DNA of 21,098 nt, taken from contig JAEEIQ010000107.1 in the NCBI GenBank assembly GCA_016281435.1, positions 1 through 21,098 of the forward strand, read 5' to 3'. The notes under the pieces are model-generated. The model saw only the letters and a program-made list of their open reading frames with translations. It was not told the DNA's origin and did no database searches. A program made the translations under genes and the position numbers. This stretch comes from Bacteroidales bacterium (lineage in GTDB: Bacteria > Bacteroidota > Bacteroidia > Bacteroidales > UBA932). Position 1 is the stretch's first letter; the number at the start of each line of letters is the position of its first letter. Below are positions 8,003 to 14,805 of this stretch, in pieces.

Positions 8003-9142
8003 CTATAATTTGAAATCAACCGTGTTTTCGTAATCGGCCCAGCTGCGCAACTTGAGCGTCCGCTTCGTCTGGTCATATAGAGCCGTATACTGGGTGTCCT
8101 CGACCGTGCCGTCCTCCCATTTCAGATCCTTCCAATGGACCTGCGAAAGGCACTCCAGGGCCTCCTCGGGGCTGACAGTCCCGCCGCGCCCAGAAAGGAA
8201 AGCGTCCGCAGTTTCATAGCGCCACCAGCTGCGGCTGTGAGGATTGCCCACGGCCGGATCGGGCTCGGTAGTGTAGTATTTGGGATCGAGCAGGTGGTTG
8301 GTCACGAGCATGTATTTCTTTTCAGGGTCCTTCCGCACGATCATGGTCTTCCATCCGTCCCGGGGGTCGAACTCGACGACAGCGCAGTCCCCGGCCGCAT
8401 CGGCGACCATATAGTGGTAGCCGCTGCCGGAAGTGGCGTCATGGCGCACGTCGAGGGTCCCGAGCAGGTCGAGGGCCTCCTGCACGGTCGCGCAGCGGTC
8501 CAGCCAGAGACGCATGATGATGGTCGTCCCGACCACGTGCTTGCCGGTGTTCTGGCGCGAAGCCTGCTTCGGGAGGGCCATTATCGATGTGCAGAGGCCT
8601 TTCTCGTTGACTCCGTCCAGCGGAGCGTATATGGCGGCCAGCGCGAGGGCCTTGCCGGCGAAACTGTCCGGAAGCTTTTCGAGGTTGTATCCGAAATGGG
8701 ACATGTCGCTGACGCAAAGCGAGGCGTAGCCTTTTTTCGGCCTGGACACGGTCACCAGGGACGGGTTCTTGAAGAAATCGTAGTTGCGCCCGTAGAGCCA
8801 TCCGCCGTCAGTGGAAGCCGCCTGAAAACTGGTGCAGTGCTCCCCTTCCCCTCCGCTGAAACTATCTCCGGTCTTGATACCCCCGGTCTTCACCGGAATG
8901 CCCTTCGCCAGGCGCGAAACCACGAACTGAAGCAGTTTCGAATTGGAATCTATATCGGCGTTTATCACGGCATCAAGGTCATACGCGGCCTTGTACTCCA
9001 TCTCGTAAAGATAGGGATTGTCCCCGACCTGATGCAGGGTGGCCAGCGTCCTTATTTCGCGGCTCCAGATGCATGCAGCCGCGACGGCCAGCGCGAACAG
9101 AAGGCACACGGCCGCCAGAAGTATTTCTCTTATTTTTCTCAT
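8003..9142 (-). CDS. Linear amide C-N hydrolase (choloylglycine hydrolase / C45-like NTN hydrolase)
   Basis: A 379-residue Ntn-hydrolase precursor that acts on linear amide bonds. Residues 4-26 form a hydrophobic signal or anchor segment, so the enzyme is probably exported. The predicted nucleophile is Cys103 in EHCTSFQAASTDGGWLYGRN; the C-T/S-x-F...GRNxD pattern is the hallmark of bile-salt-hydrolase, acid-ceramidase/NAAA and C45 families. About 75 residues separate the signal from the Cys, so a propeptide removed by self-cleavage is expected, unlike classical BSH where Cys follows the initiator Met. LDGVNEKGLCTSIMAL and MLVTNHLLDPKYY fit the fold. Substrate unknown: bile salts, N-acyl amino acids or peptides are possible. 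An in-frame ATG at 9172 exists, but 9142 directly precedes the signal and follows a promoter-like box. Confidence 0.85.
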   Translation of the reverse strand: MRKIREILLAAVCLLFALAVAAACIWSREIRTLATLHQVGDNPYLYEMEYKAAYDLDAVINADIDSNSKLLQFVVSRLAKGIPVKTGGIKTGDSFSGGEGEHCTSFQAASTDGGWLYGRNYDFFKNPSLVTVSRPKKGYASLCVSDMSHFGYNLEKLPDSFAGKALALAAIYAPLDGVNEKGLCTSIMALPKQASRQNTGKHVVGTTIIMRLWLDRCATVQEALDLLGTLDVRHDATSGSGYHYMVADAAGDCAVVEFDPRDGWKTMIVRKDPEKKYMLVTNHLLDPKYYTTEPDPAVGNPHSRSWWRYETADAFLSGRGGTVSPEEALECLSQVHWKDLKWEDGTVEDTQYTALYDQTKRTLKLRSWADYENTVDFKL

Positions 9143-9150
9143 AGTGAATA

Positions 9151-9158
9151 CAAAGATA
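9151..9158 (-). promoter_or_regulatory. Candidate Bacteroidota -7 element (TATCTTTG) before the C-N hydrolase gene
   Basis: The minus-strand sequence TATCTTTG fits TAnnTTTG exactly and lies 8 nt before the ATG at 9142. A weak -33 candidate (GTTAG) occurs about 20 nt upstream. Use of this promoter would rule out the longer in-frame start at 9172 and produce a near-leaderless transcript covering the hydrolase and RNase R genes. Confidence 0.42.
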
Positions 9159-9269
9159 CTCTTTTTGCCCAAAAAAGCCTAACCCGTGTCGGACAGCACA
9201 GACGAGGCCTTCCGCATCCCCCGGTTGTTTACTGTATCGACAGATGCTTTTCATCCCTGCTTGCAAGAA

Positions 9270-9277
9270 CAAACTTA
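9270..9277 (-). promoter_or_regulatory. Second candidate -7 element (TAAGTTTG) further upstream of the C-N hydrolase gene
   Basis: The minus-strand TAAGTTTG matches TAnnTTTG and would give a leader of about 120 nt for the C-N hydrolase gene. No good -33 element is visible. An 8-bp palindrome (CTTGCAAG, 9260-9267) immediately downstream could be an operator or chance. Confidence 0.25.
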
Positions 9278-9291
9278 ACATAATATTGCCC

Positions 9292-9317
9292 GGCCTTGCG
9301 TCATTTTACGCAAGGCC
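9292..9317. terminator. Perfect 10-bp hairpin (possible terminator or structured element)
   Basis: GGCCTTGCGT (9292-9301) pairs perfectly with ACGCAAGGCC (9308-9317) around a 6-nt loop. No strong U-tract follows on either strand. Outside the stem, ATATTG and CAATAT can also pair across an asymmetric internal loop, so a longer folded RNA is possible. It may act as a second terminator for the operon to its right or be part of the repeat element in this spacer. Confidence 0.45.
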
Positions 9318-9367
9318 AAACGGCTAAAACAATATAATTCAGGCGCTTAAGAATCAATCCGGACGGC

Positions 9368-9460
9368 TGCGGGGCAAAGGTCAGCGCGCAGGTGTTTTTC
9401 GGGTTGGGAACAGGAGATCGCGTGCGGGGCACTGCGCAGATATTTGTCGGGTTGTTGAAC
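9368..9460. repeat. Imperfect direct repeat (about 44 and 38 bp) with flanking inverted repeat
   Basis: Copy 1 (9368-9411) and copy 2 (9423-9460) share TGCGGGGCA, GCGCAG, TCGGGTTG and GAAC in the same order with small differences and one 6-nt gap, at a spacing of about 50 bp. A segment inside copy 1 (GCGCAGGTG, 9386-9394) is also exactly complementary to CACCTGCGC at 9485-9493, so the region can fold. Origin unknown. Confidence 0.5.
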
Positions 9461-9535
9461 GCAAGGGTGGATGGCAGGATGACGCACCTGCGCCCGTGGC
9501 AGCTATCTATTTGACAACTAGCGAAATAACACACA

Positions 9536-9563
9536 ACGCTTCACGCGAAATCGCGTGAAGCGT
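9536..9563 (-). terminator. Perfect 12-bp hairpin, probable end of the PUL-like operon
   Basis: ACGCTTCACGCG (9536-9547) pairs without mismatch with CGCGTGAAGCGT (9552-9563) around a 4-nt loop. It lies 69 nt beyond the stop of the last gene in the operon (DUF4838 lipoprotein). On the minus strand it is followed by TGTGTGTTATTTC, which is U-rich but not a canonical U-tract. Factor-independent termination is the simplest reading. Confidence 0.65.
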
Positions 9564-9632
9564 CCATAGTGAAAAACGTGTAAGCAAGAAACTTATCCGC
9601 CACGGGCCACGGCCATGTGTCGTCAATAGACG

Positions 9633-11234
9633 CTAGCGGGCGGCGCGGCAGGGAACGAGGATGTCCGGCTTATGGAAATCCGCTTCCCTGTCAGCAGTCG
9701 AGCGGAGTGAGTACCAGTCCACGCTGCCGTCAGTGCGGAAATCGGCACGGAAGGCCCCGAGCCAGAAACCGTCCGAGGGATCGATGCCCAAAGAGGCCAG
9801 GCCAGACTTTGCGAAAGCGACCTCGACCGAGTAGCCTCCTTCCGAAACCGAAGAAGAAATCCTGACTCCGGGGAAAGTCCAACCGTAATCCATCTCCCTG
9901 TAGTAGACGGCCTTGTAGTCCATCGGCCGGCCGAGGGGATCGATCTCCATGCAGTAATACGGCTCCGACATATCTCCTGTGGGACTGAAAAACAGCTCCA
10001 CCCTGTCTTCATCGTCGACCACCCTCTCCTGCGGAAAGTCCTCCGAATAGCAGAAGGTCTTCTCGTTCACCTCGAATCGGAAGACAAGGGAGTCCTCCGT
10101 GGCCATGCAGGCCAGGGCCGTGTCGTCATCCGCCAGCCCGTGCCAGGGGGCGTGGAATCCCCGGACCGTGGAGGGTTTGCTCCCAAAGGTCAGTGTCAGC
10201 GGGCTTTCGCCATTGCTGAACGCACGGCCGTACCCTCTGAAGCACTCTTCCACGGAGCCATACTGCCGCATGTAAGAAGCGTTCAGCCAGGTGGCGAAGC
10301 AAGTAATAGAACGCGCACCGAGGTTCCGGTAGAGATTGACGTCGCGCCTGCAGTTCTGCTCATCGAAGGGCAGGGGGACAAGGGCGTTCCTCTTCCACCT
10401 GGAGAACATGGACTCGTCAAGCCAGTACTCCAGTATGTGCAGGGACTCCTTCGGGAAGACTTCGAGGTTCTCCTCCAGCACGCGGCGGCTCTCCTGCGGC
10501 AGCGCCTGGGAATAGTCCCGCTCTATGGGCGCATATTCCAGGAACACCCCTTCAGCGGGCTCGACCTTTCGCGGCGCTTCCATGGTCTGGACATAGGCCA
10601 GATGGGCCAGGGTCGCCTTCGGGTCATATTCCCTCAACATCTCCAGAAGCCGGTTTTCATATAGCAGGGCCTGCTCGGACGGGGAGTACTCCCGGCAGCT
10701 TTCGCACTGGCAGAAGGCGCCCTGTACGTCATCGGTCCAGAGAAAATACCGGTGCGTCGTCGGACGCAGCCACTTCATCATCTCACGGACTTGCGGCCGC
10801 ATGGCTTCGAACGCCTCGTCGCAGGTAAAGCACATGTTGTACTTCTGCTGCCTGGCCCCGGATGCATCCATACGGAAATACTCCGGATGCGATCCGTAAA
10901 GGTCCCGGGGCAAAAGCAACTGGAGCACGTGGAGTTCATACTCGACATCCACTCCCCTGCGCCGGCAGAGCCTCAGGAACTGCCTCCCGGTGCGGCTCCG
11001 AACGAACGCTTCAAGGGAGTCAAGAGGCTCATGGAAGGTCGCCGCATGGATGCCCACGAGATTTATGCCCGAGACTTTTATCCGCCGGTCCCATTCGCGG
11101 ATACCGACGGAAGTAACGTCTGAGGGGTAGATGACCACGCCCCTGAGCTCCCTGCCGTCCTTCTCCGGGCGGCAGGAACTCATGGACAAAGCCAGCAGCA
11201 AGGATGTGATAAAAACAAGCGTCTTTTTCATCAT
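9633..11234 (-). CDS. DUF4838 lipoprotein with C-terminal CBM9-like domain (putative glycan-active)
   Basis: A 533-residue putative surface or periplasmic lipoprotein; the signal peptide MMKKTLVFITSLLLALSMSS ends in a lipobox with Cys21. Residues about 100-300 resemble DUF4838, a TIM-barrel-like domain common in glycan-degradation loci: MCFTCDEAFEAMRPQVREMM, then YFLWTDDVQGAFCQCESC (163-180) and TLAHLAYVQTMEAPRKVEP. Residues about 350-533 resemble a family-9-like carbohydrate-binding module (VVDDEDRVELFFSPTGDMSE, CMEIDPLGRPMDYKAVYY). It is probably a glycoside hydrolase or binding protein, with unknown substrate. The start overlaps the stop of the upstream fimbrillin-SASA gene (TGATG at 11236-11232). 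An in-frame TTG at 11237 and a second ATG at 11231 are less likely starts. It is the last gene before the hairpin at 9536-9563. Confidence 0.8.
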   Translation of the reverse strand: MMKKTLVFITSLLLALSMSSCRPEKDGRELRGVVIYPSDVTSVGIREWDRRIKVSGINLVGIHAATFHEPLDSLEAFVRSRTGRQFLRLCRRRGVDVEYELHVLQLLLPRDLYGSHPEYFRMDASGARQQKYNMCFTCDEAFEAMRPQVREMMKWLRPTTHRYFLWTDDVQGAFCQCESCREYSPSEQALLYENRLLEMLREYDPKATLAHLAYVQTMEAPRKVEPAEGVFLEYAPIERDYSQALPQESRRVLEENLEVFPKESLHILEYWLDESMFSRWKRNALVPLPFDEQNCRRDVNLYRNLGARSITCFATWLNASYMRQYGSVEECFRGYGRAFSNGESPLTLTFGSKPSTVRGFHAPWHGLADDDTALACMATEDSLVFRFEVNEKTFCYSEDFPQERVVDDEDRVELFFSPTGDMSEPYYCMEIDPLGRPMDYKAVYYREMDYGWTFPGVRISSSVSEGGYSVEVAFAKSGLASLGIDPSDGFWLGAFRADFRTDGSVDWYSLRSTADREADFHKPDILVPCRAAR

Positions 11235-13444
11235 CAATGCGCCATTTCCAGATACTTGTCGGCATACCTTTCGCCGAGGAGCGTAAGTCCCTCCTTGGTG
11301 AAATGCGTGTTATCAGTCTTCGAGGCACAGCCGTCGGCGGAGACGCAGGCGCTGTTCGGTATGGAAGACGATACCTGATTCAACACGGGATTCAGGTTCG
11401 CGGCACCGTCGAGGGCATAATTGAGCTCACCCACGATGAACGGAAGCTGTTCGGCCGTCATGCCGAGCGCAGAGCGCAGTTCGGAAACGAATCTCTGCAA
11501 CTTCGGCATGTACAGGGGCGCCTTCTCAGCCGACGAGTCGCCTTCGCCCTGGTGCCAGATCACGGCGCGGAGCGTTCCATATGCGGACGCAGCCTTCGCG
11601 CGGCGCACGGCCTCGCTGAAGAAGTTCGGCATGGGAGTGTCCCACAGATACCCTTCGTCCCCGTCAGCCTCAGTGAAATTCACCACCTCGGCATCGCTGA
11701 GCCACCTGTCGATGGAAGTGCCGCCGCGGGCGTTCACGACCAGCAGGACCTTGCGGCCGGTGGAAGCGTTCACCTTTGCCGCGAACGGCCCGCCGAGGTT
11801 GAATTTCTGCATCGAATAACCCTTCCTGATCGTGGACATCATGTTCAGCAGGGGCTGGGCGGCATAGACCGCTGTTTCGGCCCCGGACGTGAACAGGTAC
11901 ACGTTCGGTATAGGCGAGCAATCCGTCTTCTCGTAGTCGCCACGTCCGGCCATGTTGGACTGGCCGAGCAGCAGGAACACGTCGTAGTCCGATTCATGGG
12001 CATCCGCAGGAGCGGCCACCTCATATTCGAGGCTCAAGGTCGCCATCGTGACATAGGTATTGTCCAGGGAATGCAACCAGTAAACCGTATTCTCACGGGT
12101 GCCGGTCAGCACTATCGACGGAGGATTTGCAATGCCCTTGGGGAAGTTTATCTTCTCGGTTATCGCCGTCTTGGATGCGACGTCGCCGACAATCTCGAGG
12201 TAGAGGTTCGCGCCTGTCGCGCCGGTGCGGTCAACCGTAATGCGGGACAGCCTGTAGCCGGGGATGGCGGGGAATCCGAGGAATCCTGTGGCGGCCCCGT
12301 CGTACACGGTAGAATAGGCCTTGTCGGTGCCGTGGTAGGCTCCGCCCGCATTGTAGAACACGTAGTCTCCGCCTCCGAGTTTATCAGGCTTCGAGAAGGA
12401 GAACCATTCCCTCATCCCGTTCGGGGTCCTGGCGCCGCTGGGAAGGGTCTTATCGTCGGTCGCGAAGTCGAACTGCAACTTCTTCGGAATGGAAGTTCCG
12501 GTCATGTCGACTGCGAACTCGAGGACACGTCCCCTCTTGAATTCCATAGGCTTGCCTTCGGGGATGAATACGGTCTTCGTGACGTCCCCGGCTCCGGTGG
12601 TGAAGGAGAAAGTCATGCTTTCGCCGGCGGCAACGGTCATGGGCGCGATCGCGAACCAGACGTCGAATCCGTCAGGACTGACCTTCAGGTTCTTCGGATT
12701 GATGTCTATGTACTGCTTGCTGGCGGAAGCCCTGGTGAGGTCCACCCTGTCCTCGTCGATGCGGTAATCGATGAAGCCCACGACATGGGATTTGTCGTTG
12801 AAAGCAATCCTGATTGCCGAAAGGGAGTCGGTGGACGCGATGGCGAGGTTGCGCACGGTCATCTTCCCATAGGCCAGGATGTGATTGAACTCGACGTCCA
12901 GCGAAGACGGCTGCTTCGTCAGTCCGTCCTTCTTGCCTATAAGGTAGGTGAAGCGGCTGTCCACGCCGTCGGCCCGGGGGACTTGCGTTCCCGCAGTACC
13001 AAGGCGTATGGTATTGAGCCACTTGTCCTGGGCATCGGTATTCTTGATCTGGTAGGTGAGGCCATTGGCGGGATAGACCACGTAGTAATCGAAGCGCGAG
13101 GCTATCTGCGGAACGATGTTGAACTTGAACGAGGCCGTAGTCAGGCCGTCCGATGGCGTATATGCCAGCGAGACGTTCTTGTCGCTCCACGAAGCGCCGT
13201 CAACCCTTTCATATAGGCGGACGGACTCTCCCGCCGCGGACCATGAAACCGGATACGCGCCGTTCGAAAGGGCGCCGAAAGACGTCCTCGTAGCAGGAAT
13301 GGAGCCTGTTACATCGAGGACGGCGACATCGCCGGAAGCGCCTTCGGAAGGGACGCGGAATTCTTCCCTTGCACACGAGAGCAAAGCCGCGGAGATCGCG
13401 GTGATTGCAAATGCTTTGAAAAACTTTTCCATATCCCGTGTCAT
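11234..13444 (-). CDS. Fimbrillin-like lipoprotein fused to a SASA-type (SGNH) carbohydrate esterase
   Basis: A 736-residue lipoprotein (lipobox AALLSC, Cys24). Residues 25-320 are Mfa/fimbrillin-like, with the TRTSFG...YPVSWSAAGESVRLYE start, DYYVVYP, YGKMTV and SHVVGFIDYRID segments. Residues 320-480 form a further beta-rich module. Both modules align with the whole of the standalone lipoprotein encoded at 14795-16207. Residues 487-736 are a sialate-O-acetylesterase-like (SASA; CE6/CE20-type) SGNH hydrolase: FLLLGQSNMAGRG with nucleophile Ser496, VIWHQGEGDSS, and DNTHFTKEGL with Asp711 and His714. The triad looks intact, so removal of acetyl groups from a glycan is likely. The start used overlaps the upstream stop (TAATG); an ATG at 13432 would shorten the protein by 4 residues and is equally plausible. 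Confidence 0.85.
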   Translation of the reverse strand: MTRDMEKFFKAFAITAISAALLSCAREEFRVPSEGASGDVAVLDVTGSIPATRTSFGALSNGAYPVSWSAAGESVRLYERVDGASWSDKNVSLAYTPSDGLTTASFKFNIVPQIASRFDYYVVYPANGLTYQIKNTDAQDKWLNTIRLGTAGTQVPRADGVDSRFTYLIGKKDGLTKQPSSLDVEFNHILAYGKMTVRNLAIASTDSLSAIRIAFNDKSHVVGFIDYRIDEDRVDLTRASASKQYIDINPKNLKVSPDGFDVWFAIAPMTVAAGESMTFSFTTGAGDVTKTVFIPEGKPMEFKRGRVLEFAVDMTGTSIPKKLQFDFATDDKTLPSGARTPNGMREWFSFSKPDKLGGGDYVFYNAGGAYHGTDKAYSTVYDGAATGFLGFPAIPGYRLSRITVDRTGATGANLYLEIVGDVASKTAITEKINFPKGIANPPSIVLTGTRENTVYWLHSLDNTYVTMATLSLEYEVAAPADAHESDYDVFLLLGQSNMAGRGDYEKTDCSPIPNVYLFTSGAETAVYAAQPLLNMMSTIRKGYSMQKFNLGGPFAAKVNASTGRKVLLVVNARGGTSIDRWLSDAEVVNFTEADGDEGYLWDTPMPNFFSEAVRRAKAASAYGTLRAVIWHQGEGDSSAEKAPLYMPKLQRFVSELRSALGMTAEQLPFIVGELNYALDGAANLNPVLNQVSSSIPNSACVSADGCASKTDNTHFTKEGLTLLGERYADKYLEMAH

Positions 13445-14805
13445 TAAAGGGTTTCAGGGTAAGTGTCGCTCCCTACACCCGGGATGGCGGAGCCGTTGAC
13501 GTCCGGGGAAAGGGACGAAAGGTCCGTAATCTTCAGGGGGAAGGAAGCGGCATTCGAAGCGGCATAACGGCACAGCGGCAGGTTTGCGGGCGTGACGGCC
13601 GTGGCTATCTGCCCTTCTTCCGTGCTGTCCTGCCCGAAGACATAGCTGTTCTGGTCGAACTTGAAGCCCATGCAGGGTTCGAGGATCTTGCAGAACACCG
13701 CACCGGCGGCGGTAAAGCAACCAACCCCGCAGTCGAGGCGCACCCCGTCGCGGGTCAGGCCGTTGGCGGAGGAGTAGATGAGCGTGGAAGTTCGCAGGTT
13801 CTGCTGGGCGGCGCAGACGGAAACGACATCATAGATGCCGGTGTTCTCCGTGACCGCCTTGCCGTAGGCTGCGAGGGCCTCGAACATTTTGTCCGAGCTT
13901 CCCTCGAAACGGCTGACCACCGTTTCATGCGCGGACGGCAGGGCCGGGGCGAGCATGAGCAGCACCGTAGGCCTCGGGGACTTGCATGTAGTGAATATTT
14001 TACCAAGCAGGTCATTGACCGCCTGGCCGGTCGCCGCGGTATAGGTCCATCCGGCTTCGACCGTCGAGTCTTCCATGATGGTGACGACGTCCCAGGCCTT
14101 GGCCTTGAGGGCATCCTCGAAGGAAGAATTCGCGCCTATGACTATGGGCCAGTCAGCATCGGCGGGAGTCCAAAGGCCGTAGGAGCACCAGAAGGCCGTC
14201 GAAAAGTTCGTATTCCAGTCCGCAAGGGTGGCACCTTCCTTCAGGACCCTGCCGAGTTCGACCGTGGCCGATTCGGTCGCGGTGACCATCCCGGGCAGGA
14301 GTATCGTGGCGTCGTCACAGAAGGCGTTGCCGCTGAAAAGGACGCTGAGGCGCTCGCAGTTGCGGGGAAGGGGAGGATTGTACCACTGGTGGATATCGCT
14401 CGGAAGCGAGACGGTTTCACCTGCGAGATGGAACTCGGCGAAGCGGGTCCCGTCCAGGACATAGTCCTTGAGCCCGGCAGTCGACGCGCCTTCCGCGACG
14501 ATGGGAATCTCCGCGTCTATGGAACAGGTCTTCCCGCTGAACGTGGTCATGGTGAACTTGCCTCCGGCATTGGCCAGCGAGGCGCAGTAGTCGTCGCCCG
14601 CCACCGCAAGGGAGACGAAATCGGCGACTGTCTGCAGCTGCACTGCGGTCGGCCCGGCCGGAGTCGACGGGCCCGGGTCCGGGTCCGTAGTCTGGCCCGG
14701 ATCAGGCTTGTCCGGGGTGTGGTTGTCCTTGCCCTTGTTCTTGTCGCAGGAAGGAAGAGCGACAAGGGCAAGGACAACGGCAACCAGGAATAATCTACTC
14801 CTCAT
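13444..14805 (-). CDS. Cys-rich DUF4886/SGNH-like lipoprotein, apparently without catalytic Ser and His
   Basis: A 453-residue lipoprotein (MRSRLFLVAVVLALVALPSC, Cys20) with a Pro/Asp/Thr-rich linker (about 29-52). The C-terminal 300 residues resemble DUF4886, an SGNH-hydrolase-like family of PUL-type loci, in overall order: a VLFSGNAFCDDA block where the family has GNSF, WDVVTIMEDSTVEAGW, VLLMLAPALP, and a C-terminal TRDGVRLDCGVG block where the family has DGVH. Ala161 replaces the expected nucleophile Ser and Arg356 the expected His; each change needs only one base from the usual codons. About 13 cysteines are unusual for an exported lipoprotein. Likely a pseudoenzyme, perhaps ligand-binding. 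The DUF4886 assignment itself is moderately certain. Its first codons overlap the end of the upstream fimbrillin-like gene by 11 nt. Confidence 0.72.
   Translation of the reverse strand: MRSRLFLVAVVLALVALPSCDKNKGKDNHTPDKPDPGQTTDPDPGPSTPAGPTAVQLQTVADFVSLAVAGDDYCASLANAGGKFTMTTFSGKTCSIDAEIPIVAEGASTAGLKDYVLDGTRFAEFHLAGETVSLPSDIHQWYNPPLPRNCERLSVLFSGNAFCDDATILLPGMVTATESATVELGRVLKEGATLADWNTNFSTAFWCSYGLWTPADADWPIVIGANSSFEDALKAKAWDVVTIMEDSTVEAGWTYTAATGQAVNDLLGKIFTTCKSPRPTVLLMLAPALPSAHETVVSRFEGSSDKMFEALAAYGKAVTENTGIYDVVSVCAAQQNLRTSTLIYSSANGLTRDGVRLDCGVGCFTAAGAVFCKILEPCMGFKFDQNSYVFGQDSTEEGQIATAVTPANLPLCRYAASNAASFPLKITDLSSLSPDVNGSAIPGVGSDTYPETL

Larger units (their letters stand above)
9143..9632. other. 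Gene-free spacer between the PUL-like operon and the RNase R unit
   Basis: These 490 bp hold no convincing gene. The only open frame of note (9301-9534, minus, 77 codons) has no signal, no known motif and is interrupted by the repeat and hairpin structures. The spacer contains candidate promoter elements near 9151 and 9270, a 10-bp hairpin at 9292-9317, an imperfect direct repeat at 9368-9460, a 9-bp long-range inverted repeat (9386-9394 with 9485-9493) and a 12-bp hairpin at 9536-9563. Confidence 0.6.

Noticed and set aside
9161..9177. Short CTTTTT/AAAAAG inverted repeat just upstream of the 9151 promoter box, considered as an operator
   Set aside because: Only 6 bp of A/T pairing in a simple-sequence context; chance occurrence is likely and nothing else supports regulation.
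9260..9267. CTTGCAAG palindrome, considered as a regulator binding site
   Set aside because: Eight bases alone are too short to call, with no second copy seen near another promoter in the window.
8979..9281. A 100-codon minus-strand frame with a start upstream of the C-N hydrolase
   Set aside because: It overlaps the C-N hydrolase coding region in a different frame and has low-quality, motif-free sequence.
9301..9534. A 77-codon minus-strand frame in the spacer
   Set aside because: It spans the direct repeat and part of a hairpin, has no motif or signal, and its internal similarity simply reflects the DNA repeat. A structured non-coding element is more likely.
11237..13216. A 659-codon open frame on the plus strand, plus similar long plus-strand frames at 1559-3139, 6479-7810, 82-1269 and 13438-14793
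   Set aside because: All lie antisense to clearly recognisable minus-strand genes. Their translations are Arg/Gly/His-rich without family motifs, as expected from GC-rich codon use.
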